NCBI RefSeq assembly: GCF_002906165.1
Contig: NZ_PPCN01000002.1
Span: 124,001-188,000 of the forward strand
DNA: 64,000 nucleotides
Reading direction: 5' to 3'
From: Roseibium marinum
Lineage (GTDB): Bacteria > Pseudomonadota > Alphaproteobacteria > Rhizobiales > Stappiaceae
The notes below the pieces were generated by a model, which searched no databases, was not told the DNA's origin, and worked only from the letters and a program-made list of their open reading frames with translations. The position numbers and the translations under genes were made by a program. Shown piece by piece: positions 34,063 to 43,630 of the stretch; within the stretch, counting starts at the first letter, position 1; every line of letters starts with the position of its first letter.

Positions 34063-35588
34063 TACAAGGACTCCAGGAACTTGATCAGAGACTGACGATC
34101 CCCGGGACTTAATGCAATGACGTTGTCACGCGCCTGCGTCGCTTCGCCGCCATGCCACAGGATCGCTTCCAGCAGGTTCCGCGCGCGCCCGTCATGCAGG
34201 AACCGCGTGTGATCGTTGACCGTCCGCGTCAGGCCGATCCCCCAGAGCGGCGGCGTGCGCCATTCGCGCCCGTCCGCGTCGCCCACCGGCCGCCCGTCCG
34301 CGAGACCCTCGCCCATGTCATGCAGCAGCAGATCGGTATAGGGCCAGATCAGCTGAAACCTGTGCGCCGGATTTTCCGCGTCGCGGCTGGTCACGTATTT
34401 CGGTCGATGGCACGAGGCGCAGCCGGAGCCGTAGAAAATCTGCTTGCCCCTGAGAACATCCGGGTCGTCGACGTCGCGCCGCATCGGCACCGCCAGGTTT
34501 TCCGAATAGAACGTCACCAGATCCATGACCGGATCTGGAGTTTCCGTCTCACCCAACCGGGCCTGCTCGCCATGCGGCAGCGCGCGGCAGCCCGTCTGGG
34601 CCGGTGTGCAATCGCCGTAATTATCCGGCTCATCAGGCGAGCTCAGACCGATATCGCCTGAAAATGCGGCCGCCGACTGCGCCCGGATCGTCGGTTTCGA
34701 CGCCTTCCAGCCAAAGCGGCCGAGGGTGATTTCACCGGACTTCGGATCTGGCACATGGCTGATCCGGCCGGAAATTCCGTCCCCGTCGAGATCCTCCGGA
34801 TCGGCAAGATCTTCCATATCGCCCGGATGTATCGCCTGCAGCAGACCAAGGCCCATCATCGGCGGCGCGACACGCGGTGAAATCATCGTCTCCGGATGCA
34901 TCTCGCCGTATCCGAGATCCCGCATCGTGTAGACCGGCTTGTGAAGCACCGCTGTCTCGCCGCCGTTGAGCGGTATTTCGATGTTTTCATGCTCGATGTC
35001 GAACCGCCCTTCGGCCTGAAGTCCGGTGACGGCGAACGTCTGGAACTGGCCGCCATAGGTGGGCTCGGGAACCGACAGGATCTTCCTCGCGGCAAGCTCC
35101 CGGCGCTGCTCTTCGCTCTGCGGCGGAACGGAAAGCCGCAGGAACAGCGAGACGGCCTCATCCCCGGGCCGGGGCGGTCGCCCGCGTCCGTCCTTCAGAT
35201 GGCATCCCTGGCAGGAGCGGGCGTTGAACAGCGGCCCGAGACCGTCGGAGGCCTGTGTCGAGGATGGGGAAGAGGTCCACAACTTCTTGAACAGCCCGTT
35301 GCCGAGTTTGAAGGTCTGTTCTTCTTCGAAGGTGAGATTGGCGTTTGACTGGGAATAGGCGTCCCGCCCGGGCCGCCGGGTTGACGTTCCCGCGCCGCCC
35401 TGCATCGGTTCGAATGGTTCTGGCCGGTCGAATTCACTTGGCAGCCGGAGCACTTGCGCCGCCTTCGCGCGGTCCGCCACCGACAGGTCTGTCCGGTGCG
35501 CCAGAGGCTCTTCCGCCGACAGGCACCCTGCCGAAAAACAAACAAGCGCCGCTGCGGCAGCAGCGCCCGGTATCGGGAATAATCCCAT
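34062..35588 (-). CDS. Di-heme c-type cytochrome oxidoreductase (DHOR family)
   Basis: A 508-residue periplasmic protein with an N-terminal signal ending near a Cys-Leu-Ser site (FSAGCLSAEE, possibly a lipoprotein). Two heme-c sites CQGCH (residue ~130) and CASCH (~395) mark the COG3488 di-heme thiol-oxidoreductase-like family. Further blocks are DGRGRPPRPGDE, DLDGDGISGRISHV and HDMGEGLADGRP. In this operon type it is believed to act with imelysins in iron acquisition, perhaps by changing the iron oxidation state (inference from family and context). Middle gene of the operon, overlapping the next start by one base. Confidence 0.92.
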   Translation of the reverse strand: MGLFPIPGAAAAAALVCFSAGCLSAEEPLAHRTDLSVADRAKAAQVLRLPSEFDRPEPFEPMQGGAGTSTRRPGRDAYSQSNANLTFEEEQTFKLGNGLFKKLWTSSPSSTQASDGLGPLFNARSCQGCHLKDGRGRPPRPGDEAVSLFLRLSVPPQSEEQRRELAARKILSVPEPTYGGQFQTFAVTGLQAEGRFDIEHENIEIPLNGGETAVLHKPVYTMRDLGYGEMHPETMISPRVAPPMMGLGLLQAIHPGDMEDLADPEDLDGDGISGRISHVPDPKSGEITLGRFGWKASKPTIRAQSAAAFSGDIGLSSPDEPDNYGDCTPAQTGCRALPHGEQARLGETETPDPVMDLVTFYSENLAVPMRRDVDDPDVLRGKQIFYGSGCASCHRPKYVTSRDAENPAHRFQLIWPYTDLLLHDMGEGLADGRPVGDADGREWRTPPLWGIGLTRTVNDHTRFLHDGRARNLLEAILWHGGEATQARDNVIALSPGDRQSLIKFLESL

Positions 35589-35674
35589 ATTCGCATCCTG
35601 ATTTTCTTCCGCGGGCCCCTATTCCGCGAAAGTTTAGGGTCAGGTGGTTTTCGTCACCACCCGACCCCTGGTTC

Positions 35675-36937
35675 TTATTGGAAAACGGCGGTCGGATTGT
35701 CCAGGCTGTCGGATCCTTCGAAAGCAATGTCGTGCAACTCGAGCACTTTCACAACGCGTTCGATTGAAGCAGTCTGGTCGACCAGGGCATCGACGGCGGC
35801 CTGAACGACGGCGTTGCCCTCGTCATTGCCTTCGCCGATCATCTGGTCATAGGCTTCACCGCCTTCGGCGCGGGCCTTCATGACCTCGAATGCGACCAGC
35901 GTGGCGTCCAGCTTCGCCTTCATCTCTTCCGCCAGGGCCGGATCCTTTTCCGCGACCATTTCCGCCAGAGACGCGCCGGTAACATCGTTTCCGAGCGGGC
36001 TCTTGTATTCGCCGAAATAGACGTTCCGGATACCGACCACGTCATTGTAGTGGGACATGTGTGTGTTGTCGGAGAAACAGTCGTGCTCTTCTTCCGGATC
36101 GTGCAGCATCAGGCCGAGCTTGATACGCTCACCGGCCAGCTCTCCATAGGAAAGGGAACCCATGCCGGTCAGGATCGTTGCGAGACCGCCTTCATCGCCC
36201 TTGCCGGCCAGGTCCTCACGGGCGGCACCGCCCGGAGCCCATGCCGCCGACATTTCTTCCAGATCGGAAATCAGCAGATCGGTCGCGGCCTGAAGATACT
36301 GGATGCGGCGCTCGCAATTGCCGCCGGTGCAATTGGCCGCATCGAAATCCGTCGCCGGACGGTTGCCCGCGCCCGCGTCGGTGCCGTTCAGGTCCTGGCC
36401 CCAGAGAAGGAATTCGATGGCATGATAGCCGGTCGCGACATTCGCTTCGACTTCGCCGGCTTCCTGCAGGGTTTCGGCAAGCAGCTCGGCCGTGATCACG
36501 CTGGCATCGATCGTCTCGCCGCCGACCTTCAGGCTCGGATTGGCGACGACATTCGCGGTGTAGAAGGCGTTTTCTTCGGAATCCTCGCCATAGGATGTGT
36601 CGACATAGTCGATCAGGCCCTCGTCCAGAGGCCAGGCATTCACCTTGCCTTCCCAGTCATCGACGATGGCATTGCCGAAGCGGTAGGCTTCGGTCTGCTG
36701 GTAGGGATTGCGTGCTTCGACCCAGGCAGCGCGGGCAGCAGTCAGATTGGCTTCGGTCGGCTCGGCAACCAGCGCTTCAATGGCGGCTTTGAGCGTCTTG
36801 GCGCTTTCCAGGGAATCTTCATATTTCGCCTGGGCGATATCGCCATAGGTCGACAGGACGTCCGCGGGGCCCGCGGCCAATGCCGGGCTGACGAAAAGGG
36901 CGGTGGCGGCCAGAAGGCCAAGTTTGAAAGAATTCAT
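35675..36937 (-). CDS. Imelysin-family iron-regulated protein (IrpA-like)
   Basis: A 420-residue secreted protein with a clean signal peptide (MNSFKLGLLAATALFVSPALA). It carries the imelysin motif GYHAIEFLLWGQD (GxHxxE), and RNPYQQTEAYRF and AWPLDEGLIDYVD are typical of IrpA. It is acidic throughout. The family binds iron in the periplasm or at the cell surface and is expressed under iron limitation. First gene of the operon (followed by di-heme oxidoreductase, second imelysin, DUF1513). An Irr-type box lies 155 bp upstream of its start. Confidence 0.92.
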   Translation of the reverse strand: MNSFKLGLLAATALFVSPALAAGPADVLSTYGDIAQAKYEDSLESAKTLKAAIEALVAEPTEANLTAARAAWVEARNPYQQTEAYRFGNAIVDDWEGKVNAWPLDEGLIDYVDTSYGEDSEENAFYTANVVANPSLKVGGETIDASVITAELLAETLQEAGEVEANVATGYHAIEFLLWGQDLNGTDAGAGNRPATDFDAANCTGGNCERRIQYLQAATDLLISDLEEMSAAWAPGGAAREDLAGKGDEGGLATILTGMGSLSYGELAGERIKLGLMLHDPEEEHDCFSDNTHMSHYNDVVGIRNVYFGEYKSPLGNDVTGASLAEMVAEKDPALAEEMKAKLDATLVAFEVMKARAEGGEAYDQMIGEGNDEGNAVVQAAVDALVDQTASIERVVKVLELHDIAFEGSDSLDNPTAVFQ

Positions 36938-37347
36938 TTTTCCATCCCGATTTAAATGCCGCCCGCGGCAGGTAAAGGTCAGTCCACAGGCGAAAACTGA
37001 ATGATTTCGACGCGCCGGAAGCGCTTTTCAGAAACCGGTCAAAACATTTTATGAGGCTTGAAGTCAAGTTAAAAATCCAAAAAAATCAATAGTTTAGAAC
37101 GATTCAAAAAAGCTGATTATGAAATGCCGGTTTCTGTTCCCGTGTCATTCGTTTAAAGTCATCATCAACTCTTTGATGCTAAAGAAACTTTGTTATGGCT
37201 ATCTGGATCAGCCCGCTTTGTTATGGAACCTCAGCAGAGCGGAAGAGTTGATTGATCTTGGAAGGCAGGAGCGTCTTTGCTTGGTTTGAATGAGAGCGGG
37301 ATACTCCAGGTTGCCGGGGGCGCGGCCGGGAAAAAGGGACGAAAGAC
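36938..37347. other. Divergent promoter region of imelysin operon and TerB-like gene
   Basis: A 410-bp gap with an AT-rich centre (37040-37210). It holds an ICE-like iron box (listed separately). No gene is seen inside. Promoters for both neighbours should be here. Confidence 0.5.
37092..37108. promoter_or_regulatory. Irr-type iron control element (TTTAGAA-CGA-TTCAAAA)
   Basis: It differs at one position from the rhizobial ICE consensus TTTAGAANNNTTCTAAA and is almost perfectly symmetrical. It lies upstream of the imelysin operon, a known class of iron-responsive targets. Assigned by eye; the regulator gene is not in the window. Confidence 0.65.
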
Positions 37348-37824
37348 ATGCTGGATTCGCTGAAAAGCTTTGTTCGCGAACTGACTTTTGGCGACAGTGG
37401 GGACAAGACCTTCGCAGAGGACGACAAACGTCTGGCGGCGGCGGCCTTGTTGTTTCATCTGATCGATATTGACGGCGTCATCGAGGAGAGCGAGAGCGAA
37501 AAGCTCCGTCAGATCCTGCAGCAACGCTACGAGCTGACGGACAAGGAAACCACGGAGCTCATCAACATCGCCAGGCAGCGCGATGAGGAGGCCGTGGATC
37601 TTTACGGTTTCACATCCATCCTGAAGCGCACTACCGACGAGACAGAACGCCTCGCCATTGTCGAGATGATGTGGGAAATCGTCTATGCGGACGGTCAGGT
37701 CCACGAATTCGAGGACAACACCATCTGGCGGGTGGCCGAACTGCTCGGTGTCTCCACGCGGGACCGGATGACCCTCCGGCACAAGGTGGCCAAGACCGCT
37801 CCGGAGATGGACGAACTTGACTGA
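37348..37824 (+). CDS. TerB-family (tellurite-resistance-like) protein
   Basis: A 158-residue all-alpha acidic cytoplasmic protein. Features of the TerB/DjlA-N superfamily are two repeated acidic-helix motifs: LFHLIDIDGVIEESESEK and MMWEIVYADGQVHEFEDN, each with a D/E-rich metal-binding loop. These domains are found in stress-response proteins and may bind divalent metal. The ribosome site GAAAG precedes ATG 37348. It is transcribed away from the imelysin operon and sits ahead of an amidotransferase gene. Biological role unknown. Confidence 0.85.
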   Translation: MLDSLKSFVRELTFGDSGDKTFAEDDKRLAAAALLFHLIDIDGVIEESESEKLRQILQQRYELTDKETTELINIARQRDEEAVDLYGFTSILKRTTDETERLAIVEMMWEIVYADGQVHEFEDNTIWRVAELLGVSTRDRMTLRHKVAKTAPEMDELD

Positions 37825-37918
37825 CACCTGGACCGTCAATCGCCTGTGACAATCCTTTGCGCAGCCTGCACAGACAACGGGACTCGATTTTCAATCGCGC
37901 CTGCAGCATATTAAGGCC

Positions 37919-38674
37919 ATGCATTTCCAAACTGATCACACGGGGAATCGTCCCAGGATACTGGTCGTTCTCCACCAGGAACATTCCTCACCCGGCCGCG
38001 TCGGCCGCGAACTGGTGAAACGCGGCTTTGCCCTGGATATCCGCAAACCGCGCTTCGGCGACCTGCTGCCGGACACCATGGACGGACACGCGGGCGCTGT
38101 CATTTTCGGCGGCCCGATGAGCGCCAACGATCCCGACGCCTTCGTTCTCAAGGAAATCGACTGGATCAAGGTCCCGCTCAAGGAGCAAAAGCCCTTCCTG
38201 GGGATTTGTCTGGGCGCGCAATTGATGGTGAGGCATCTGGGCGGCCAGGTCACCGGGCATCACGACGCTCTTGTCGAAATCGGCTATTATCCGCTGCAGC
38301 CGACCGCGGCGGGCGAGTCCCTCATGGACTGGCCGAAAAAGGTCTATCAGTGGCACCGGGAGGGCTTCGACCTGCCCCGAGGCGCGGACCTTCTTGCCGA
38401 AGGCCCTACCTATCCGAATCAGGCGATCCGTGTCGGCCCTTGCGCCTACGGCATCCAGTTCCATCCGGAACTCACCCACCAGATGATGGTGCGCTGGACC
38501 ACCAAGGGTGCGCCGCGCATGGAGCTTCCCGGCGCTCAACAACGCCGCGATCATTTCGCCGGCCGCTTCGTCTATGATCCCGCGGTCCGCCAATGGCTCG
38601 ACCGGTTTCTGGACCTGTGGATCGGCACGGCGGAAGCTCCCGTGCAACACGGCATGCTGAAAGCGGCGGAATAG
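37919..38674 (+). CDS. Class I glutamine amidotransferase
   Basis: A 251-residue GATase1-like protein. The nucleophile elbow is FLGICLGAQL with Cys97, and the catalytic pair is FHPELTH (His and Glu near residue 185). Oxyanion strand: GAVIFGGPMSAND. The family includes GMP-synthase-like amidotransferases that hydrolyse glutamine or gamma-glutamyl compounds; no synthetase partner is visible, so its acceptor is unknown. It lies 94 bp after the TerB-like gene and may be co-transcribed. Confidence 0.9.
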   Translation: MHFQTDHTGNRPRILVVLHQEHSSPGRVGRELVKRGFALDIRKPRFGDLLPDTMDGHAGAVIFGGPMSANDPDAFVLKEIDWIKVPLKEQKPFLGICLGAQLMVRHLGGQVTGHHDALVEIGYYPLQPTAAGESLMDWPKKVYQWHREGFDLPRGADLLAEGPTYPNQAIRVGPCAYGIQFHPELTHQMMVRWTTKGAPRMELPGAQQRRDHFAGRFVYDPAVRQWLDRFLDLWIGTAEAPVQHGMLKAAE

Positions 38675-38710
38675 GACGCAAGCAGGTTCCCCACCGGGTC
38701 GCCCGGTTCA

Positions 38711-38730
38711 AGGCCGCCCTTGAGCGGCCT
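38711..38730. terminator. Stem-loop after amidotransferase gene (AGGCCGC-CTTGA-type)
   Basis: A 7-bp perfect stem AGGCCGC/GCGGCCT with a 6-nt loop, 37 bp after the stop codon. The T-run typical of intrinsic terminators is missing, so it is only a possible terminator. Confidence 0.35.
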
Positions 38731-38800
38731 CAGACCGCTGACCACCCCCGGGCGTCATCAACTCTGTTGAATGAAGAAGAGGCTGAGTACCACCCTCGGC

Positions 38801-39015
38801 TGTCACCCCGGTCAAGCGCGGCGCTGAGCCGGGGCCCACTCGTTTGCAGAGGCTCTGTTGGGTGTCTGCAAGGCCGCTTCACACACAGCCCGGGACAAAC
38901 AATACGGCGCGCAGGCCCGAAGCGGGTAGCGACCGCCGATGAACAATTCCCTTGCTTCAGCAAGCGGCACCGCGAGTGGGCCCCGGGTCTCCGCTTCGCT
39001 GCGCCCGCGGTGACA
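38801..39015. repeat. Large imperfect inverted repeat, intergenic
   Basis: Left arm 38801-38842 (from TGTCACCCCGG to GGGGCCCACTCG) and right arm 38973-39015 (CGAGTGGGCCCCGGG to GGTGACA) are inverted copies with a ~130-bp spacer. Such CCGGG-TGACA elements are common dispersed repeats in alphaproteobacterial intergenic regions (general knowledge). There is no coding sequence between the arms. Confidence 0.6.
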
Positions 39016-39339
39016 CCCGGTGCAGGGGAGCGTTGCCAAATCAACAACGTAACCGTCCGGGCTTCCCCAGAGAAGCGGAACGCCTCATCCGGATACCGCT
39101 GACCCGATTGCAGCAGCAGCCCCCCTGCGGTCATTCCGGACGGTCTGCAGCGCTAGCTGCATGGCCAGATCCGGGAACCAGACATATTTCGCGCCATAGG
39201 CGCATCTTGTTTCATGATTTCAAAGGCTTGACTGGCTGAGTGCTCGCTTGCGCTCGTGCTGACACGCTGGCGTCCGGATCAGCGTGCAGCGACGCTGCTC
39301 TTGTCCGGAATGTCGCGCTGCGGGCTTTGTCATCAGGCC

Positions 39340-39361
39340 AAGGCCGCCCTTGGGCAGCCTT
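39340..39361. terminator. Stem-loop downstream of pyc
   Basis: A 9-pair stem with one mismatch and a tight 2-nt turn, 18 bp after the pyc stop codon on the minus strand. No T-run follows, so termination here is plausible but not certain. Confidence 0.35.
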
Positions 39362-39378
39362 GTTGTTGTCATCTGTTG

Positions 39379-42300
39379 TCAGGCCTCGAACACCACCAGA
39401 AGATCCTTGGCGTCGATCTGGGAGCCCGGCGAGACCAGAACCTCCTTGACCTTGCCATCACGCTCGGCATGAAGCGCGGTTTCCATCTTCATCGCTTCGA
39501 TGGAGACCAGCACGTCGCCGGCCTTGACGTCCTGTCCGGCGGCGATCGCAACGGTGGAGATCACGCCGGGCATCGGCGCGCCGACATGAGCGGCATTGCC
39601 ATCCTCCGCCTTGCGCATGGCCGCCGCGCCGGACGCGCCATGGGCCCGGTCCGGGACCTTGACGCTGCGCGGCTGGCCGTTGAGTTCGAAAAAGACCTTT
39701 TTCTCCCCCTTCTCGTCCGTCTCGCCGATGGCCTGACAGCGCAGGACCAGGGTTTTGCCGGGTTCGAGGTCGACAAAAATCTCCTGACCCTGTTCGAGGC
39801 CATAGAAATAAACCGGCGTCGGCAGGACGGATGTCGGGCCGTATTGCTGCTGCGCCTTGTCGAAATCCGTGAACACTTTCGGATACATCAGATAGGAGGC
39901 CAGCTCCGTGTCGCTGATCTCGCGCCCGGTCTTGTCCGCCGCCTCTTTGCGTTCCGCCTCCAGGTCGGCCTCCTTCAGCAGCGAACCGGGCCGCACAGTG
40001 ATGGGTTTTTCGCCTTTCAGGACCTTCTTCTGCAGGGCTTCCGGCCAGCCGCCGGGGGACTGGCCGAGATCGCCATGCAGCATCTGCACGACACTGTCGG
40101 GAAAGGCGACGTCCTTGGCCGGATCCTCGACCTCTTCAACCGTGAGGCCCTGACTGACCATCATCAGCGCCATGTCGCCGACCACCTTGGACGACGGCGT
40201 CACCTTGACGATGTCGCCGAACATCATGTTGACGTCCGCATAAGCCTGGGCGACCTCGTGCCAGCGGGTTTCGAGACCAAGCGAGCGTGCCTGTTCCTTG
40301 AGGTTGGTGAACTGGCCGCCGGGCATCTCGTGCAGGTAGACCTCGGAGGCGCCGAAGCGCAGGTCGCTCTCGAAGGCCCGGTACTGGGTACGCACGGCCT
40401 CCCAGTAGAAGGAGATCTGGCGGATCGCCTTGGCGTCGAGACCGGTGTCCCGCTCGCTGCCGCGCAAGGCTTCGACGATGGAACCGAGGCAGGGCTGCGA
40501 GGTCAGGCCGGAAAGCGCGTCCATCGCCGCGTCGACCGCATCCGCCCCCGCTTCGACCGCCGCCAGAACGGTTGCCGCCGCGATGCCGGACGTATCGTGG
40601 GTGTGGAAGTGGATCGGCAGATCGACCTCCTCCTTCAGTGTCCGGATCAGGATCTTCGCCGCTTCCGGCTTCATGAGGCCGGCCATGTCCTTCAGGCCGA
40701 GGATATGCGCGCCGGCGGCTTCCAGTTCCTTTGCGAGCCCGACGTAGTATTTCAGGTCGTATTTCGGCCGGGCGCTGTCCAGCATGTCGCCGGTGTAGCA
40801 CAGCACGCCCTCGCACAGCTTGCCCGCTTCCTGGACCGCATCCATCGACACGCGCATGTTCTCGACCCAGTTCAGGCAGTCGAACACCCGGAAGAGATCG
40901 ATGCCGTTTTCCGCCGCCTGGGCAACGAAGAACCGGACCACATTGTCCGGATAATTGGTGTAACCAACGCCGTTGGAGCCGCGCAGCAGCATTTGGAGCA
41001 GGATGTTCGGTGCTTTTTCACGGATATTGTGCAAACGCTCCCACGGACTTTCGGTCAGAAAGCGCATGGCCACATCGAAGGTTGCCCCGCCCCAGCACTC
41101 CAGCGAGAACAGTGTCGGCAGGCCTGAGGCGTAAGCCTCCGCGACGCTGACGATGTCATGGCTGCGCATGCGGGTGGCGACCAGCGACTGATGCGCATCG
41201 CGCATGGTGGTATCGGTGATCAGGGCCCGGTTCTGCCCCTTCATCCAGCCGGCAAAGCCTTTCGGCCCGAGTTCATCGAGCAACTGCCTGGTCCCGTCCG
41301 GCCTTGCATTGCCGAAATCCGGCACCACCGGGGCGGCCACGTCTTTCGGCGGCCGCACGCGGGTCTTCGTTTCCGGATGACCGTTGACCGACACATCGGC
41401 GATATATCTCAACAGTTTGGTGGCCCGGTCCTGGCGCCTGGTCTGCTGGAACAGCTCCGGCGTATCGTCGATGAACCGGGTCGTATAGTTGTTGGCCTTG
41501 AAATCCGGATGGCCGATGATGTTTTCCAGAAACACCAGATTGGTCGCGACACCGCGGATACGGAATTCGCGCAGGGCACGATCCATGCGCTTGCGCGCAT
41601 CTTCCGCGGTCGGCGCCCAGGCGGTGACCTTTTCCAGAAGCGGGTCGTAAAAACGCGTGATCACTGCGCCGGAATAGGCGGTGCCCCCGTCCAGACGGAT
41701 ACCAAAGCCCGTCGCGCCGCGATAGGCGGTGATGCGGCCGTAGTCGGGAATGAAATTCTGGTCCGGGTCCTCGGTCGTGATGCGGCACTGCAGGGCGTTG
41801 CCGTGGAGGTGGATATTCTCCTGCTCCGGCACCCCGCTTTCCGGCGTGCCGATCTTCGCTCCTTCGGCGATCTTGATCTGCGCCTGGACGATGTCGATGC
41901 CGGTGACTTCCTCGGTCACCGTGTGCTCCACCTGAACGCGCGGATTGACCTCGATGAAATAGACGGCGCCGGTATCGGCATCCATAAGAAACTCGACCGT
42001 ACCCGCGCCGCGGTAATTCACAGCCCGGCCGATCTTCAGGCCGTATGCGCAGAGTTCAGCCCGTTTTTCCTCGGCAAGAAAAGGCGCCGGCGCGCGCTCC
42101 ACCACTTTCTGGTGGCGGCGCTGAATGGAACAATCCCGCTCGAACAGGTGAACCAGTCCGCCCTGGCCGTCGCCGAGGATCTGCACCTCCACGTGCCGCG
42201 CGCGCTGCACCAGCTTTTCCAGATAGATCTCGTCCTTGCCGAAAGCCGCCATGGCTTCGCGCTTGGCCGCCAGAACGACCTTTTCCAGCGTCGCTTCGTC

Positions 42301-42822
42301 CGGGATCACCCGCATGCCGCGGCCGCCGCCGCCCCAGGACGCCTTCAGCATCACCGGATACCCGACTCCTTCGGCAAGCCGCTTGATTTCTTCCATATCG
42401 TCCGGCAGCGGATCGGTGGCCGGCATAACCGGCACACCGGCCTCGATCGCCAGATTGCGCGCGGCGACCTTGTTGCCGAGCCGGCGCATGGTTTCAGACT
42501 TCGGTCCGATGAAGATGATGCCCGCCCCTTCGCAGGCATCAACGAATTCCGGGCTCTCCGACAGGAGACCGTATCCCGGATGGATCGCATCGGCGCCGGA
42601 AAGCTTGGCCACACGGATAATCTCGTCGATGGACAGATACGCTTCGATCGGACCAAGACCCTTGCCGACCTGATAGGCCTCGTCGGACTTGAACCGGTGC
42701 AGCGCCAACTTGTCCTGTTCGGCATAGATCGCCACGGTTTTCAGACCGAGCTCGTTGGCCGCCCTGAAAACCCGGATCGCGATTTCGGACCTGTTTGCAA
42801 CGAGAATTTTCGCTATCGCCAA
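39379..42822 (-). CDS. pyc: Pyruvate carboxylase
   Basis: A 1147-residue biotin enzyme that carboxylates pyruvate to oxaloacetate. Domains in order: biotin carboxylase (AKILVANRSEIAIRVFRAANE at the start, GGGGRGMRVI ATP loop, EVNPRVQVEHTVTE), carboxyltransferase (LITDTTMRDAHQS, LECWGGATFDVA, HFHTHDTSG with metal-binding His), allosteric/PC tetramerisation region, and biotinyl carrier with the lysine motif SIEAMKMETAL. The start is TTG at 42822, with GGGGAGAAGG just upstream; an earlier in-frame TTG at 42837 lies within that ribosome site. Monocistronic; downstream hairpin at 39340-39361. An anaplerotic role is expected. The protein is full length. Confidence 0.97.
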   Translation of the reverse strand: MAIAKILVANRSEIAIRVFRAANELGLKTVAIYAEQDKLALHRFKSDEAYQVGKGLGPIEAYLSIDEIIRVAKLSGADAIHPGYGLLSESPEFVDACEGAGIIFIGPKSETMRRLGNKVAARNLAIEAGVPVMPATDPLPDDMEEIKRLAEGVGYPVMLKASWGGGGRGMRVIPDEATLEKVVLAAKREAMAAFGKDEIYLEKLVQRARHVEVQILGDGQGGLVHLFERDCSIQRRHQKVVERAPAPFLAEEKRAELCAYGLKIGRAVNYRGAGTVEFLMDADTGAVYFIEVNPRVQVEHTVTEEVTGIDIVQAQIKIAEGAKIGTPESGVPEQENIHLHGNALQCRITTEDPDQNFIPDYGRITAYRGATGFGIRLDGGTAYSGAVITRFYDPLLEKVTAWAPTAEDARKRMDRALREFRIRGVATNLVFLENIIGHPDFKANNYTTRFIDDTPELFQQTRRQDRATKLLRYIADVSVNGHPETKTRVRPPKDVAAPVVPDFGNARPDGTRQLLDELGPKGFAGWMKGQNRALITDTTMRDAHQSLVATRMRSHDIVSVAEAYASGLPTLFSLECWGGATFDVAMRFLTESPWERLHNIREKAPNILLQMLLRGSNGVGYTNYPDNVVRFFVAQAAENGIDLFRVFDCLNWVENMRVSMDAVQEAGKLCEGVLCYTGDMLDSARPKYDLKYYVGLAKELEAAGAHILGLKDMAGLMKPEAAKILIRTLKEEVDLPIHFHTHDTSGIAAATVLAAVEAGADAVDAAMDALSGLTSQPCLGSIVEALRGSERDTGLDAKAIRQISFYWEAVRTQYRAFESDLRFGASEVYLHEMPGGQFTNLKEQARSLGLETRWHEVAQAYADVNMMFGDIVKVTPSSKVVGDMALMMVSQGLTVEEVEDPAKDVAFPDSVVQMLHGDLGQSPGGWPEALQKKVLKGEKPITVRPGSLLKEADLEAERKEAADKTGREISDTELASYLMYPKVFTDFDKAQQQYGPTSVLPTPVYFYGLEQGQEIFVDLEPGKTLVLRCQAIGETDEKGEKKVFFELNGQPRSVKVPDRAHGASGAAAMRKAEDGNAAHVGAPMPGVISTVAIAAGQDVKAGDVLVSIEAMKMETALHAERDGKVKEVLVSPGSQIDAKDLLVVFEA

Positions 42823-43630
42823 ACGCCTTCTCCCCAATATTACCTAAAAATGAAGCCTGTTTCGGCAAGATTTCTACTTTGGACGGATGCGATTGGAAAG
42901 GGGCGGAAGTCATGCTCCCTTTTCAATCGCCTGTCCCGGCCGGCAGAATATTTTGCACCTGCTCCGGCAACTCCCGGATACCGGAAGGTTATTCCGGCGA
43001 AGTTCCCGCAGCAACTCGGCTTTCAAAATATTTGCGGCGCAACAAAAAGCCACACGGATCCAGATGGCCCCGCGAAAAGTCCGGCCGGAACGGCGCCTGG
43101 TTCATTTCAGCACAAATTCGCGACCCGGTCCGTTCAGGAGACTATCGCTTCCGGTGGAAGCGGGAACCCGGTTACGCCCTGAAAGCAGCCCCCCTACTAG
43201 ATATTGTGAGAACAGAACAAAAACACCTTTGAAACAGCGATTCGTCCAGCTTTCGTTCACCCTGTGTCCGTACGTTAACGCCGACGCCGCGCGCACCGAA
43301 TGGGCGATTATGTTGAAATTAACTCTTGACAGGGCTTCGGCTCAAATCGCCACGAAACTGAGTTCGAGACTCAAATCCTTGACCTGATTCACGATTTCGT
43401 GGCGAGCCGCGCTTTGCAAACCACATCTCGTAGGGAACAAATCCTGAATCTTCCGGAGTCGCCGATTCGGTTACGGTTTGTTCCAGAGTCGTTCTCCACA
43501 GCTTATTTTCACCCCTGAAAATCCCTGCCCCCATCCGAAAAGAAAGGGGACACGTCCCTCTTGCCTGTGGTAGACACGCCGCACCAGATATAGGCGACGC
43601 GCCCCAAGAAAGCCGGTCACGACTATTTCC
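42823..43630. other. Intergenic region between pyc and the helicase gene
   Basis: About 810 bp between divergent genes. Several open frames exist on both strands, but none has a ribosome site or recognisable protein features. It should hold both promoters. Confidence 0.45.

Larger units (their letters stand above)
38675..39378. other. Intergenic region with repeats, no gene recognised
   Basis: A 704-bp gap between convergent genes. It contains a small hairpin at 38711-38730, a large imperfect inverted repeat at 38801-39015 and a second hairpin at 39340-39361 near the end of pyc (all listed separately). Open frames here lack coding character. Confidence 0.55.

Noticed and set aside
39256..43182. 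Long plus-strand open frames (623 and 674 codons)
   Set aside because: They are antisense to pyruvate carboxylase, whose identity is certain. Their His/Arg-rich composition is typical of shadow translation.
42887..43387. 166-codon frame between pyc and the helicase
   Set aside because: No ribosome site, no domain and a composition like translated non-coding DNA.
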